The notes under the pieces: generated by a model | Databases searched by the model: none | Seen by the model: only the letters and a program-made list of their open reading frames with translations | Told to the model about the DNA's origin: nothing | Translations under genes and position numbers: made by a program | Shown here: positions 16,568 through 24,542 of the stretch, piece after piece | How the letters are laid out: the number at the start of each line of letters is the position of its first letter | Position numbering within the stretch: position 1 is the first letter of the stretch | Source of the DNA: Butyrivibrio sp. AE3009 | Lineage (GTDB): Bacteria; Bacillota; Clostridia; Lachnospirales; Lachnospiraceae | Direction of reading: 5' to 3' | NCBI RefSeq assembly: GCF_000420845.1 | Contig: NZ_ATVS01000012.1 | Location: forward strand, 36,442 to 100,441 | DNA length: 64,000 nt

Positions 16568-16885
16568 ATGTACGAGCGAATTGACAGACTCCGTGATGAA
16601 CTGGAACGCGCCAAGAAGCGCAAAGCCGAAGCTGACCAAAGGGTAAAAAACTGTGAAGAGAAGCTGAAGGCTGCTGAGAACAATCAGATCATTGCGGAAG
16701 TAAATGCACTTAAACTTAAGCCTGAAGAGCTGGCAAGACTACTTCAGTTAGCTACGGCTCAAAAGAGTGCAGATGGATTTGATGAGGTGGCGGATGCCTT
16801 TACCAAGTCAGATCCGGGAAAAGAGAAATCGGAATACATCTACGAAGATGAAGAAAGTGAGGAAACAGAAGATGAGGAAAATTAA
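16568..16885 (+). CDS. DUF4315 family protein
   Basis: A 105-aa protein: a long N-terminal coiled coil (RIDRLRDELERAKKRKAEAD), the IIAEVNALKLKPEELARLL segment typical of DUF4315, and an acidic tail. ATG 16568 follows GAAGGGAGAG. It is always seen between the NlpC protein and DUF4366 in Tn1549-like regions. Function unknown. Confidence 0.8.
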   Translation: MYERIDRLRDELERAKKRKAEADQRVKNCEEKLKAAENNQIIAEVNALKLKPEELARLLQLATAQKSADGFDEVADAFTKSDPGKEKSEYIYEDEESEETEDEEN

Positions 16886-17549
16886 ATTAGGGAGATTTTG
16901 CGTAAGAGCTGTGGCAGTTGCTTCAGCTCTTTTTCTTGGAATGACACCGGTAACGGCCTTTGCCTACGTCAATCCTGAAGAAACGGTAGAAGAGGAGGAA
17001 ATCGTTCCTGAAGAACCGGAAGAGAAGCCTATAGAGGAATATGGTCCCCTTACTCCCGATGGCAACATGGAGCTGGTTGATGACTACGGAACTCTTGAGT
17101 GCGGCGGCAAACAGTTCATCACTGTTGTTACCAAGAGCGGCAATTACTTCTACATCATCATCGACAGAGACGACGATGGAAATGAGAACGTTCACTTCCT
17201 GAATATGGTTGATGAGCGTGATCTTCTCTCTCTTATGGATGAGGATGAAGTAAAAGAGTACAAGGGCATCAAAGAAGAAAAAGAGCCCGAGCCGGAACCT
17301 GTAACGCAGCCAGAACCCGAGCCTGAGCCGGCACCTGCGCCTCCAAAGAAGGACTACACACCTTTACTTATAGCACTTCCATTTGCAGCAATTGCAATGA
17401 TCGCAGGTTTCTTTGCTTTCAAGAAAAAGAAGAAGCAGCCAAAGGAGGAGCCGGATCCCGATGCTGATTATGTGGATGAAGAGGATGATTATCTGAATCA
17501 GATTTCTGATGAGGATGATGATGACGAGGACGATAGGAGCGATGAGTAA
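16872..17549 (+). CDS. DUF4366 (CD1107-like) surface protein
   Basis: A 225-aa protein with a signal peptide (cleavage likely after TAFA), a Glu/Pro-rich spacer, a small beta domain (FITVVTKSGNYFYIIIDRDD), a Pro/Glu repeat segment (EPEPEP), a membrane helix (about 165-187) and an acidic Asp-rich tail. This order is that of DUF4366/CD1107 proteins. It overlaps the DUF4315 gene by 14 bp. It is probably a cell-surface contact component of the transfer machine. Confidence 0.8.
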   Translation: MRKIKLGRFCVRAVAVASALFLGMTPVTAFAYVNPEETVEEEEIVPEEPEEKPIEEYGPLTPDGNMELVDDYGTLECGGKQFITVVTKSGNYFYIIIDRDDDGNENVHFLNMVDERDLLSLMDEDEVKEYKGIKEEKEPEPEPVTQPEPEPEPAPAPPKKDYTPLLIALPFAAIAMIAGFFAFKKKKKQPKEEPDPDADYVDEEDDYLNQISDEDDDDEDDRSDE

Positions 17550-17874
17550 TCGAAGTTTTGTAATCAAGTGCAGAGTTTCTGAAGACGAGCTTAAGTCTGT
17601 TAACAGCAGAATGGAGCAGGTAGGCATTAGAAACAGAAGTGCTTACCTGCGTAAGCTTGTCCTTAGAGGATATGTCATAGAAGTTGATATGTCCGACTTT
17701 AAGGAAATTCTGCGACTTACAAAAATCTGCAGCAACAACCTGAATCAGTATGCACGCAGAGCTAATGAGACCGGAAGTATCTATAAGAGCGACATCGAGG
17801 ATATCAAAAGATCCCACAGAGAGATAATGAGGCTTTTGGGAGAACTTCTGGATAAGTTTAATTCCATGGAGTAG
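17542..17874 (+). CDS. mobC: MobC-type relaxosome accessory protein
   Basis: A 110-aa protein. An RHH-like N-terminus (FVIKCRVSEDELKSVNSRM) is followed by the MobC pattern RNRSAYLRKLVLRGYVI and LTKICSNNLNQYARRANETG. MobC proteins bind oriT and help the relaxase open the strands. ATG 17542 overlaps the upstream stop and has AGGAG; the relaxase follows after 17 bp. Confidence 0.85.
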   Translation: MSNRSFVIKCRVSEDELKSVNSRMEQVGIRNRSAYLRKLVLRGYVIEVDMSDFKEILRLTKICSNNLNQYARRANETGSIYKSDIEDIKRSHREIMRLLGELLDKFNSME

Positions 17875-17891
17875 CAGAAGGGAGGTGTCAC

Positions 17892-19268
17892 ATGGCAGCC
17901 ACTAAGCTTATTGCCATGCATAAGAACCAGGGCAAGTCCATCGGACAATGCCTTTCTGCAAGAATCGATTATGCCAAGGATGAGGATAAGACCGATGATG
18001 GCAGATATGTAACTTCGTATGCCTGCAATGATGAGATTCCTGCCAAGGAGTTCGAAACAGCAAGACAGGAATATATCAAGAACACCGGACGAGAGTATGA
18101 GGGCGATATCATTGCTTATCAGATTCGCCAGTCCTTCAAGCCCGGAGAAGTAACTCCTGAGGAGGCGAATGCAATTGGCTATGAAACTGCCATGAGGTTT
18201 ACCAAGGGCGAGCACGCTTTCGTTTGCTGCACGCATATTGATAAAGAGCACATTCATAACCACATCATTTATAACTCGGTGAATCTTCACTGCGACAGGA
18301 AATTCAGAGATTCCTGGTACTGTGGCCTGGGGCTTAGAACTCTTAGTGACATCATTTGCCTGGAGCATGGTTTGTCAGTTATAGAGCCATACAAGAATCC
18401 CGGCAAGAGACCTAAGTATGAAAAGAGCTGCAGGCAGGATATCAGAGAATCCATCGATAAGGCTGTGGCTGAAAATCCCAAAACCTTCGAAGATCTGTTG
18501 AGCTCTTTGGTGAAGGAAGGATATGAACTTAAGCGAGGTAAACACCTTGCAATACGAGGACTTGGCAGAAAGAATTTTGTCCGTTTCAAATCTCTTGGTC
18601 AGAATTATTCTACAGATTATCTGACGAAAATTATCGAAGGAGAAGGGCAGAATAAGACAGAAAAGCCAGAGAGACATTTCGACCTTCTCATCGATATCCA
18701 GGAAAAGCTCCGCCAGGGAAAAGGCAAAGGCTACGCTCGCTGGGGACAGCGTTTTAACAGCAAGGCCATGATGAACACACTTCTTTTTCTGAATGAAAAG
18801 GGAATCAGGAGCTATGAAGATCTGAAGGAAAAGGCTGATTCTTCATCCAAGAATTTCCGTGCTCTTACAGAAGAAATCAAGGGCATTGAAGGCAGAATTG
18901 CTGAAATCAACGATATCAGGAAACACATCATCAACTATTCCAAGACCAAGGATGTTTATGAGCAATATCGCAAATCCAAGTTCAGCCCAAAGTTCTATGA
19001 AGCTCACAGAGAGGAGCTTGCACTTCGCAAAGCTGCTCAGAAAAAGTTTGATCAGCTTGATGGTAAGATCCCAAAACTGAAGGACCTCAACAGGGAGTAC
19101 AGCGAGCTTATGGACAGGAAAAAGAAATGCTACAGAGACTACAAGCTGGCAAATGAAAGCAATAAAAAACTCCAGGAAGCCAAGTATAACGTGGAGACCA
19201 TGCTGCAGCTTGATACCAATGGTAGAGACCATCAAAAAGAGAGACCACGAAGTAATCCCACCAGGTAA
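17892..19268 (+). CDS. MobP-type relaxase
   Basis: A 458-aa DNA-nicking enzyme that starts conjugation. The metal-binding three-His motif HIDKEHIHNH spans residues 115-124; a conserved Tyr near residue 27 (ARIDYAKDED) is the likely nucleophile. After the catalytic domain comes a helical, coiled-coil C-terminus (about 260-450). AGGGAGGTG precedes ATG 17892. Length and context match Tn1549/CTn-family relaxases. Confidence 0.9.
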   Translation: MAATKLIAMHKNQGKSIGQCLSARIDYAKDEDKTDDGRYVTSYACNDEIPAKEFETARQEYIKNTGREYEGDIIAYQIRQSFKPGEVTPEEANAIGYETAMRFTKGEHAFVCCTHIDKEHIHNHIIYNSVNLHCDRKFRDSWYCGLGLRTLSDIICLEHGLSVIEPYKNPGKRPKYEKSCRQDIRESIDKAVAENPKTFEDLLSSLVKEGYELKRGKHLAIRGLGRKNFVRFKSLGQNYSTDYLTKIIEGEGQNKTEKPERHFDLLIDIQEKLRQGKGKGYARWGQRFNSKAMMNTLLFLNEKGIRSYEDLKEKADSSSKNFRALTEEIKGIEGRIAEINDIRKHIINYSKTKDVYEQYRKSKFSPKFYEAHREELALRKAAQKKFDQLDGKIPKLKDLNREYSELMDRKKKCYRDYKLANESNKKLQEAKYNVETMLQLDTNGRDHQKERPRSNPTR

Positions 19269-19279
19269 AAAGTCCGAGT

Positions 19280-19403
19280 CTGCGAGGGCTAAGCTCCGAT
19301 GATTTTCATCGGTCTAAAGGGTTTGGGAATAACTTCCCAACAAGCGGCAAGAGCATTTGTGGCCCAAATGCACTGCTTGCCACTTTCTTTTAAGCCCTCG
19401 CAG
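19280..19403 (+). ncRNA. Multibranched folded element between relaxase and ssb
   Basis: An 11-bp perfect closing stem, CTGCGAGGGCT (19280-19290) with AGCCCTCGCAG (19393-19403), encloses three hairpins. They are CCGATGA/TCATCGG (19296-19312), TTGGGAA/TTCCCAA (19323-19340), and a two-part GGCAAG..GCATTTG / CAAATGC..CTTGCC (19346-19381). It fills the gap upstream of ssb. It may be a structured RNA, an ssb leader, a single-strand promoter like F-plasmid Frpo, or part of oriT. A small GCGG/CCGC hairpin follows near 19417. Confidence 0.7.
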
Positions 19404-19486
19404 GGATTCTTCAGAAGCGGCTTTCCGCGGATATTTCAAATGATACAAAACCTGAAACACATAAACCATAAGGAGGAATATTTCAC

Positions 19487-19876
19487 ATGAACAAAGTATT
19501 ATTATCAGGACGATTAACTAAGGATGCGGAGATCAGAAATGCTGACTCCGACAAGAAAGTAGCAAGATGTACTCTTGCAGTAAACAGAGATTTCAAAAAA
19601 GAAGGAGATGGGCCAAATGCTGACTTCATTGGCCTCGTAGCTTTCAAAAACCAGGCCAACTTCCTGGAGAAGTACGGCAAGAAAGGAACAAAGTTCATCG
19701 TCACCGGCCGTATCCAAACCGGCAGCTATGACAAGGACGGTACCAAGATCTACACCACAGATGTGATCGTAGAGAACCTGGAATTTGCCGAGAGCAAGAG
19801 TTCAGGAGATCAGTCTGGTGATGCTAATGATGGCTTCAACGATCTGCCGGATTTGGATGTGATTCCGTTTAACTAA
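19487..19876 (+). CDS. ssb: Single-stranded DNA-binding protein
   Basis: A 129-aa OB-fold protein opening MNKVLLSGRLTKDAEIR, with FIGLVAFKNQANFLEKYGKKG and VTGRIQTGSYD, and ending in an acidic tip, LPDLDVIPFN, that matches the partner-binding DDDIPF tail. It is shorter than housekeeping SSBs, as on plasmids. Strong AAGGAGG. It coats the incoming strand after transfer. A terminator follows 19 bp later. Confidence 0.92.
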   Translation: MNKVLLSGRLTKDAEIRNADSDKKVARCTLAVNRDFKKEGDGPNADFIGLVAFKNQANFLEKYGKKGTKFIVTGRIQTGSYDKDGTKIYTTDVIVENLEFAESKSSGDQSGDANDGFNDLPDLDVIPFN

Positions 19877-19895
19877 ATAGTGAGTTTTATGAAAA

Positions 19896-19932
19896 GGGTA
19901 GCTTTGCAATTGTGAGGCTACCCTCTTTTTTA
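19896..19932 (+). terminator. Terminator after ssb (end of transfer operon)
   Basis: GGGTAGC (19896-19902) pairs with GCTACCC (19917-19923), then TCTTTTTT. Confidence 0.85.
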
Positions 19933-20038
19933 TTGCAATAAAATACTTGAAAGCCGCATGGATGTTGACTTGGCAAACTGTCCTTTTTATAGGATATGTC
20001 AAGTGAGACAATTCTATCATCAGGAGAGGTGAAACAAA

Positions 20039-20287
20039 GTGATTTGTGGGTGGAACTGCAAATTGATTCATAGAAAGGCGGTACAAAATATGTTTTTTGG
20101 AAAAAGAGAAAAGGATAAAGACGTAAGAATTTCAGAATCTCAATATAAGAGTCTTGTAAGTGGAATGTCAAAGAAAGAGCGCAAGGATTTTGAGCGGAAA
20201 CAGAAAGAGTTTAGGCGTGACAGAGAAGATGATCGCCTGGAGGCATGGCTCGATTTTGAAGTTGATATGGATGATATGGGCTGGTAA
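20039..20287 (+). CDS. Small charged hypothetical protein
   Basis: GTG 20039 follows AGGAGAGGTGA; an internal ATG at 20090 (weaker AAAGGCGG) would give 65 aa instead of 82. The shared part is highly charged (SKKERKDFERKQKEFRRDRE) and ends DVDMDDMGW. No family recognised. The start is uncertain. Confidence 0.5.
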   Translation: MICGWNCKLIHRKAVQNMFFGKREKDKDVRISESQYKSLVSGMSKKERKDFERKQKEFRRDREDDRLEAWLDFEVDMDDMGW

Positions 20288-20298
20288 GGAGGCACGTT

Positions 20299-20451
20299 AT
20301 GGATAACAAACATTACATATTCTTTTACAATAGATGCTGCAAACCAATAGATAAATTTGATGTGGCTATTGCAAAGATTGCTCTCTTTGCAGTGAAGTTC
20401 ACATTGTTCTTGATCATTGCTTTTGCTGTACTACTGATGATTATCTTTTGA
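20299..20451 (+). CDS. Small single-pass membrane protein (50 aa)
   Basis: ATG 20299 with AAGGAGG seven bases upstream. The N-terminus (MDNKHYIFFYNRCCKPIDKF) is polar with a CC pair; residues ~25-50 form one hydrophobic helix ending at the stop. It lies 11 bp after the previous gene. Function unknown. Confidence 0.5.
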   Translation: MDNKHYIFFYNRCCKPIDKFDVAIAKIALFAVKFTLFLIIAFAVLLMIIF

Positions 20452-20471
20452 GACATGAGGGGGAAGAGCTG

Positions 20472-20591
20472 ATGAAGAGATTGCTGTATTGGGTAAGAAA
20501 ATGTCTTATGGGTTATAACAAATTCTGCAGGCATTTTTGCGTGACGTGTGAGTACTTTGAGATTTGTCATAAGGATGGAGAGCCAGAATAA
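20472..20591 (+). CDS. Small cysteine-rich protein (39 aa)
   Basis: ATG 20472 with GAGGGGAAG upstream. The peptide has five Cys and two His in RHFCVTCEYFEICH and nearby, a possible metal site. It ends just before the shared terminator at 20618. Confidence 0.4.
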   Translation: MKRLLYWVRKCLMGYNKFCRHFCVTCEYFEICHKDGEPE

Positions 20592-20617
20592 GAGCTTGTG
20601 TTCTGGTTTTAAAAATA

Positions 20618-20643
20618 GAGCTGACGTTGAAGGACGTCAGCTC
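20618..20643 (-). terminator. Terminator of the minus-strand DGQHR/HNH operon
   Basis: A perfect 9-bp hairpin, GAGCTGACG (20618-20626) and CGTCAGCTC (20635-20643). On the minus strand it is followed by a T-rich TATTTTT, so it ends the operon read from 22246 to 20662. It may also stop plus-strand transcripts. Confidence 0.75.
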
Positions 20644-20661
20644 TTGCACTGTTGGAGCATA

Positions 20662-21759
20662 TTATGCCAATGGATCAAAGTCACCAGAAGTTAATGATTT
20701 TAGTTTATTACTCCAGTCTTTTGCGAGCATTGTGATAGGGGTTTCTCCTCCAAATGGGTTCCCGCCAAGACTCTTGTAGTATGCGCTGTTTTTATCGAAG
20801 ACGTCTGATGGGGCTATTCCATTATCGGAGAATAATGTGTTGATTTTATTCTTGATGTATGTTTCATCGAATGTTGCTCTTTCGTTTTTGGCTTGTTCAA
20901 AGAATGTGGGCAGCATTAATATCATGAAACGTAAGCCGGATATTTTTGAGAAGGGGCCGTATTGAGCATCTCTATCTGAAATTTTTGTGCCAACTGCTTG
21001 TTCCCATCCATGTAGATAATTCGAAATCAACTGAAGCATTTTTTCCTCATCTAGGTTATTTCCTCCGATATTTTTGATATCGGACTTATCAAGAATGGTT
21101 ATAACTTGTTGAGCCTTTAGTCCACCTGTCACCTTTTCTGCCCCCATAATAATTCGACCTTTTAATGGAGAAACAGTCTCATTGTTTAGCAAAGATACGA
21201 TACCGTGATAGGATTGTTCTTTACCACTTAACATATTAAGTTTCTCTCTGAACCACATGAGGAGATTTGAAGCTACCTTTTCTTGTTTTTCATTAGTGTT
21301 TTTGAAGATGATGCGCTTCTCTCTTAGTGTTGGCTTAATATACATTTCAAAGGTGATTTCAAAAGTAACGTCGTCTCCTATTTTGATGTAATCTGGCAGG
21401 AATGAGAAAAGTCTATGCTGACCATCCATTATATCAAAAGAATTCTTGAATTCATTGAATTCTTCTTCTGTTTCAGGAAAATCAATATAGAATAGTTCAG
21501 GAATTTTTGTGTTCTTGTCCTTTTTTACATTCAATAAATCATTTTTAGTACCAATAACTACTGAGGTTGACAATGTGCCGTCACTTTGTACGAATTGTGA
21601 AATTTCTTCAAGCCTTTTTGGATTTATAGGACGCTGTGCCTCTTGAACGGCAGATAATTCTACTGTGGTGGCAAGACGGACAAAATCTTTTGCAGGGGCT
21701 TTTCCAACGTATCGTTTCATGTTGTGCTGAGTGACTTCAAATACATAAATTTTCCTCAT
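20662..21759 (-). CDS. DGQHR-domain (DndB-like) protein
   Basis: A 365-aa protein with the signature FDIMDGQHRLFSF (near residue 112) and the QRPINPKRLEEI segment of the DGQHR/DndB family. DndB is the regulator of DNA phosphorothioation genes, but stand-alone DGQHR proteins are common in defence islands. The Met at 21759 is preferred over one six codons earlier because AAGGAGG lies just before it. No dndCDE or dndFGH genes are present. It is cotranscribed with the HNH gene 10 bp upstream. Function unknown. Confidence 0.75.
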   Translation of the reverse strand: MRKIYVFEVTQHNMKRYVGKAPAKDFVRLATTVELSAVQEAQRPINPKRLEEISQFVQSDGTLSTSVVIGTKNDLLNVKKDKNTKIPELFYIDFPETEEEFNEFKNSFDIMDGQHRLFSFLPDYIKIGDDVTFEITFEMYIKPTLREKRIIFKNTNEKQEKVASNLLMWFREKLNMLSGKEQSYHGIVSLLNNETVSPLKGRIIMGAEKVTGGLKAQQVITILDKSDIKNIGGNNLDEEKMLQLISNYLHGWEQAVGTKISDRDAQYGPFSKISGLRFMILMLPTFFEQAKNERATFDETYIKNKINTLFSDNGIAPSDVFDKNSAYYKSLGGNPFGGETPITMLAKDWSNKLKSLTSGDFDPLA

Positions 21760-21769
21760 AAGAACCTCC

Positions 21770-22246
21770 TTAAACAAGTTTTAACAAGTATTTTATTTGG
21801 TAATCAATGCTGGCGTTTTTTGCTTCATTGCATTTTGAACAAAGCATTTGCAGATTGTGATTCTCATTAAGTTCGTCACCAACATACTTAAAGGGAACAA
21901 TGTGATCTGCATGAGCATGGATATTTATGGTGGCATTACAAATATTGCATTTATACGTCTGACTTTTTAGAAGTTGTACCTTTGTCTGATCAGAGATGGC
22001 TTTTCTATACGTTGATTTGTTGATGAATGCAGTTACAAGAGAAAGCATCCAATCGGTTTGGGAATCAGTTAGGTCTACGTTTATTTCGTTTTTGAATAAT
22101 CCTTTTATACATGAGGATTTGTTGCTTGCTCTGCTAATAATATTGCGAATGCGTTGTTTTGCGGATGGAGAGCAGTTTTTATCACAGAAGGATTTAAAAT
22201 ATCCTAAAGTTTGAGCTTCTTCGACTGCAGATAATAATTCATCCAT
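21770..22246 (-). CDS. HNH endonuclease
   Basis: A 158-aa protein with a C-terminal HNH domain: CNICNATI, then HADHIVPFKYVGDELNENHNLQMLCSKCN split over the usual spacing. Two CxxC pairs form the zinc knuckle and AHADHI holds the catalytic His. The N-terminal ~90 residues are helical. ATG start at 22246 with AGGAGG. It leads the two-gene operon with the DGQHR protein, a pairing that suggests a small nuclease-based defence unit. Confidence 0.8.
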   Translation of the reverse strand: MDELLSAVEEAQTLGYFKSFCDKNCSPSAKQRIRNIISRASNKSSCIKGLFKNEINVDLTDSQTDWMLSLVTAFINKSTYRKAISDQTKVQLLKSQTYKCNICNATINIHAHADHIVPFKYVGDELNENHNLQMLCSKCNEAKNASIDYQIKYLLKLV

Positions 22247-22278
22247 AGTATTCCTCCTATGATGAAAAGATATCATAA

Positions 22279-22315
22279 TTAGATCTAAAATTCAAGATGT
22301 AATAAATAGATCTAA
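22279..22315 (-). promoter_or_regulatory. Paired TAGATCTA palindromes upstream of the HNH operon
   Basis: TTAGATCTAA (22279-22288) and TAGATCTA (22307-22314) are palindromes with centres 27 bp apart, next to a minus-strand TATGAT. They look like a two-site operator. Each also contains a GATC, the probable target of the methyltransferase at 53.9 kb. Confidence 0.5.
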
Positions 22316-22382
22316 ACATTAAGGCGATGTGTGGATGTTGCAAGAGAAGTCAAAATGATGGGAAAATGGGATAAGAACTGTG

Positions 22383-22421
22383 TAAATATCTAAATATAAT
22401 CGCTAAATATCTAAATATAAT
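22383..22421 (+). repeat. Perfect 18-bp direct repeat
   Basis: TAAATATCTAAATATAAT occurs at 22383-22400 and again at 22404-22421, a 21-bp period (two helical turns). Each copy ends in TATAAT. It lies in the ~280-bp gap between divergent genes and is a likely operator or promoter pair for the plus-strand genes. Confidence 0.6.
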
Positions 22422-22525
22422 AATGTTTGTTGACCATAGTTAGAAGGGGGATTATCATTCAAATTGTCAAATTGATGTGCGCACATCATTAAACGATGAG
22501 TCGATTAAAAAAGGAGCTGACAAAA

Positions 22526-22699
22526 ATGAAGTGTTACAAATGTAAGCACTGTCGTTACCGTGGTACAAGATACTATTGCAGCAAAGATAGAGAGTGGATT
22601 AGTAGCGAAAATTACTACACCATGAAAACTATTGCATGCAGTGAAAACCTTAAGAAAGACGAGATGGTTGGTGAGTACGTTCTTTTTAAACTAAGTTAA
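22526..22699 (+). CDS. Small cysteine-rich protein (57 aa)
   Basis: ATG 22526 after AAAGGAG. CYKCKHCRYRGTRYYCSKDR holds four closely spaced Cys, with a fifth later (IACSEN), resembling a small zinc ribbon found in many Firmicute hypothetical proteins. Role unknown. Confidence 0.5.
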   Translation: MKCYKCKHCRYRGTRYYCSKDREWISSENYYTMKTIACSENLKKDEMVGEYVLFKLS

Positions 22700-22740
22700 G
22701 ACAATGATGAGATGCACAGAGATTTGGAGGATATTTAAAG

Positions 22741-23310
22741 ATGGAATTGCATATTAGTTCAAATGATTTTGATTTTATCACAGACATTTTTGAAGAAGCA
22801 TATGAGCGAATGGAAGACGTTAAGGGCTATTGTTCTTTAAATGGAACTACTAAAGAGGGTGAGCATTATTTTGGAGTAAATGTTGAAGGGAAAGATTTTT
22901 CTAAGGAAATGAGGACACCGGTTTCTTTTGGACAGATGCTAGACATGATGAAATATGTTGGCCCAAATACAATTTATTTTAAAAGAGATGATTGGGAAGG
23001 AAATCATGAAGCAGTATTTCTGGATAATCTCTGTGGAGTTCATATTATTAGCAAGTGCTTTTTGAGTGATGTATGTCAGGGAGATGGTTGGGTAAATGTA
23101 CATACAAAGCTTTATACTGAAAGCATCCCCTATATACCAAACTATGAAGACATGTTTGAACATGGTTGGTATGTTTATAAAATCAAGAATCATGTTGTTA
23201 CGCAGGATGATATGTACAAAGAAGGCGATGACTTTGACGACTTAGAGGATTTTGAAGAGCTTGATAATGAAGATGATGAAATGGTAGATTTTGGCGGCTA
23301 TTCATTTTGA
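22741..23310 (+). CDS. Hypothetical acidic protein (189 aa)
   Basis: A soluble protein with alternating strands (HYFGVNVEGKDF, GPNTIYFKRDDW) and a very acidic C-terminal tail rich in Asp/Glu from residue ~160. TTGGAGG is upstream. It lies 38 bp before the next gene, so the two are probably an operon. I do not recognise it. Confidence 0.55.
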   Translation: MELHISSNDFDFITDIFEEAYERMEDVKGYCSLNGTTKEGEHYFGVNVEGKDFSKEMRTPVSFGQMLDMMKYVGPNTIYFKRDDWEGNHEAVFLDNLCGVHIISKCFLSDVCQGDGWVNVHTKLYTESIPYIPNYEDMFEHGWYVYKIKNHVVTQDDMYKEGDDFDDLEDFEELDNEDDEMVDFGGYSF

Positions 23311-23348
23311 TCCATTACTATAGAGAGTTGGGAACCAAGGAGAGACAA

Positions 23349-24257
23349 ATGTATCAAATTTATGATGTATTAACTGAAGAACACATATTAAGAAAAGACT
23401 ATGACAACATGGTCAGAGTTGAAAAAATCGCAAAGGTAAAGTCAATTGATAGAGATAAAAAAGAAATCTATGGATTAACTTCGCAAGCATATGGTTTTTC
23501 TAAGAAAGAGAACATTGAGAAATTAGAGTTTATTACAGCCGATTGGAAAAACTACTTGTTTGCAGATGAAAATTCTATGGATGGCAGCTTGTTTGCGATT
23601 AGGTTTGCTATCAGAGGTGCTGCAGGACCTTTAACAATTAGTGTTGCAACTAAAATGTTTGCAAGTGTTCTCAAAATGACAGAAGAGGCAGTTTGGTTTC
23701 AAACTGGAATACATGGATCACTAAACTCTCTTTCTAAGAATATCAAGAGATTTCAGAAAGAAGGCGTGGATGTTTTTGATATTGTTATTCTGACATATGA
23801 CGCTAATAGGAAGGTTCTTAAGGCATTTCCTTCAACACTTGGTGAACTACTTATAAAGATAGGAATAATAAGAAATGGTGGTGGAAGAGGACTAAAGACG
23901 GTTGATCCAGTATTTAATCTTGATGGCAAAGCTTTGCATGAGAGAAATGAAAAAGTTCATGGAGTACCCAAAAAAGAAGACGATACTAGCGAGCCTGTGT
24001 CAATAGAACACTCGGTGCTTAGTGGGATGAATGATGACTGGATCAAAATATGTGATAGCTACCCTGAAGAAGGTGAAAAGATTTTCAAATACGCACAATT
24101 GTTGATTGATGAGATTAATAAATGTAAGGAGCAGTTTGACAAGACAGCCAAGAAAAGTATCAACGATGAAAAGTACGATGACGCTCATGGCTATATAGAT
24201 CAGTCACAATTTCTTCAGGAATGCTTAGATACGATAACTGACTTGTTTGAAGCTTGA
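23349..24257 (+). CDS. Hypothetical protein (302 aa)
   Basis: ATG 23349 follows AAGGAGAGA; an earlier TTG has no ribosome site. The N-terminal ~80 residues look beta-rich. The middle has GAAGPLTISVATKMFASVLKM and an FDIVILTYDANRKVL strand, and the C-terminal third is helical and charged. No catalytic motif is obvious. It lies at the edge of the defence island. Confidence 0.55.
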   Translation: MYQIYDVLTEEHILRKDYDNMVRVEKIAKVKSIDRDKKEIYGLTSQAYGFSKKENIEKLEFITADWKNYLFADENSMDGSLFAIRFAIRGAAGPLTISVATKMFASVLKMTEEAVWFQTGIHGSLNSLSKNIKRFQKEGVDVFDIVILTYDANRKVLKAFPSTLGELLIKIGIIRNGGGRGLKTVDPVFNLDGKALHERNEKVHGVPKKEDDTSEPVSIEHSVLSGMNDDWIKICDSYPEEGEKIFKYAQLLIDEINKCKEQFDKTAKKSINDEKYDDAHGYIDQSQFLQECLDTITDLFEA

Positions 24258-24292
24258 GAATTAACTGGTGATTAAGAGCATACTATAATAAT

Positions 24293-24330
24293 TATAATTC
24301 GAAATAATAATAAACTAACAATGATACTAT
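24293..24330 (+). promoter_or_regulatory. Shared-box promoter 1 (GHKL operon)
   Basis: TATAATTCGAA (24293-24303), 21 bases, then TACTAT (24325-24330). The TTCGRA box and spacing recur at 28228, 42302, 42895 and 55316. It precedes the operon starting at 24378; no normal -35 is seen. Confidence 0.55.
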
Positions 24331-24377
24331 GAATACATAAACGAAAGACACGTAGATTATTGATAAAGGAGCAAGCT

Positions 24378-24542
24378 ATGTCACTTGACTGGAACAGAAA
24401 TGGGAAACTTGATCCCGCTGATTTTTTTATAACAGAAATGTTGGATAAAGAATTAGAAGATGCAAAGAGACAAAGACAAGCTGAGAAGAGTACTGATACA
24501 TATTTCAATAATCATGAAAATGAAGGAGATACTAAAAGATGA
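24378..24542 (+). CDS. Small EF-hand-like protein (54 aa)
   Basis: MSLDWNRNGKLDPADFFITE contains a D-x-N-x-N-G-x-L-D calcium-loop-like motif, and a charged helix follows. TAAAGGAGC is upstream. Its stop overlaps the ATG of the ATPase gene by 4 bp, so it is the first gene of the operon. A related motif occurs in 56655-56882. Such small proteins are frequent in Lachnospiraceae; role unknown. Confidence 0.55.
   Translation: MSLDWNRNGKLDPADFFITEMLDKELEDAKRQRQAEKSTDTYFNNHENEGDTKR

Noticed and set aside
20662..21759. A complete Dnd phosphorothioation system
   Set aside because: Only a DndB-like DGQHR protein is present; dndA/C/D/E and restriction genes are missing.
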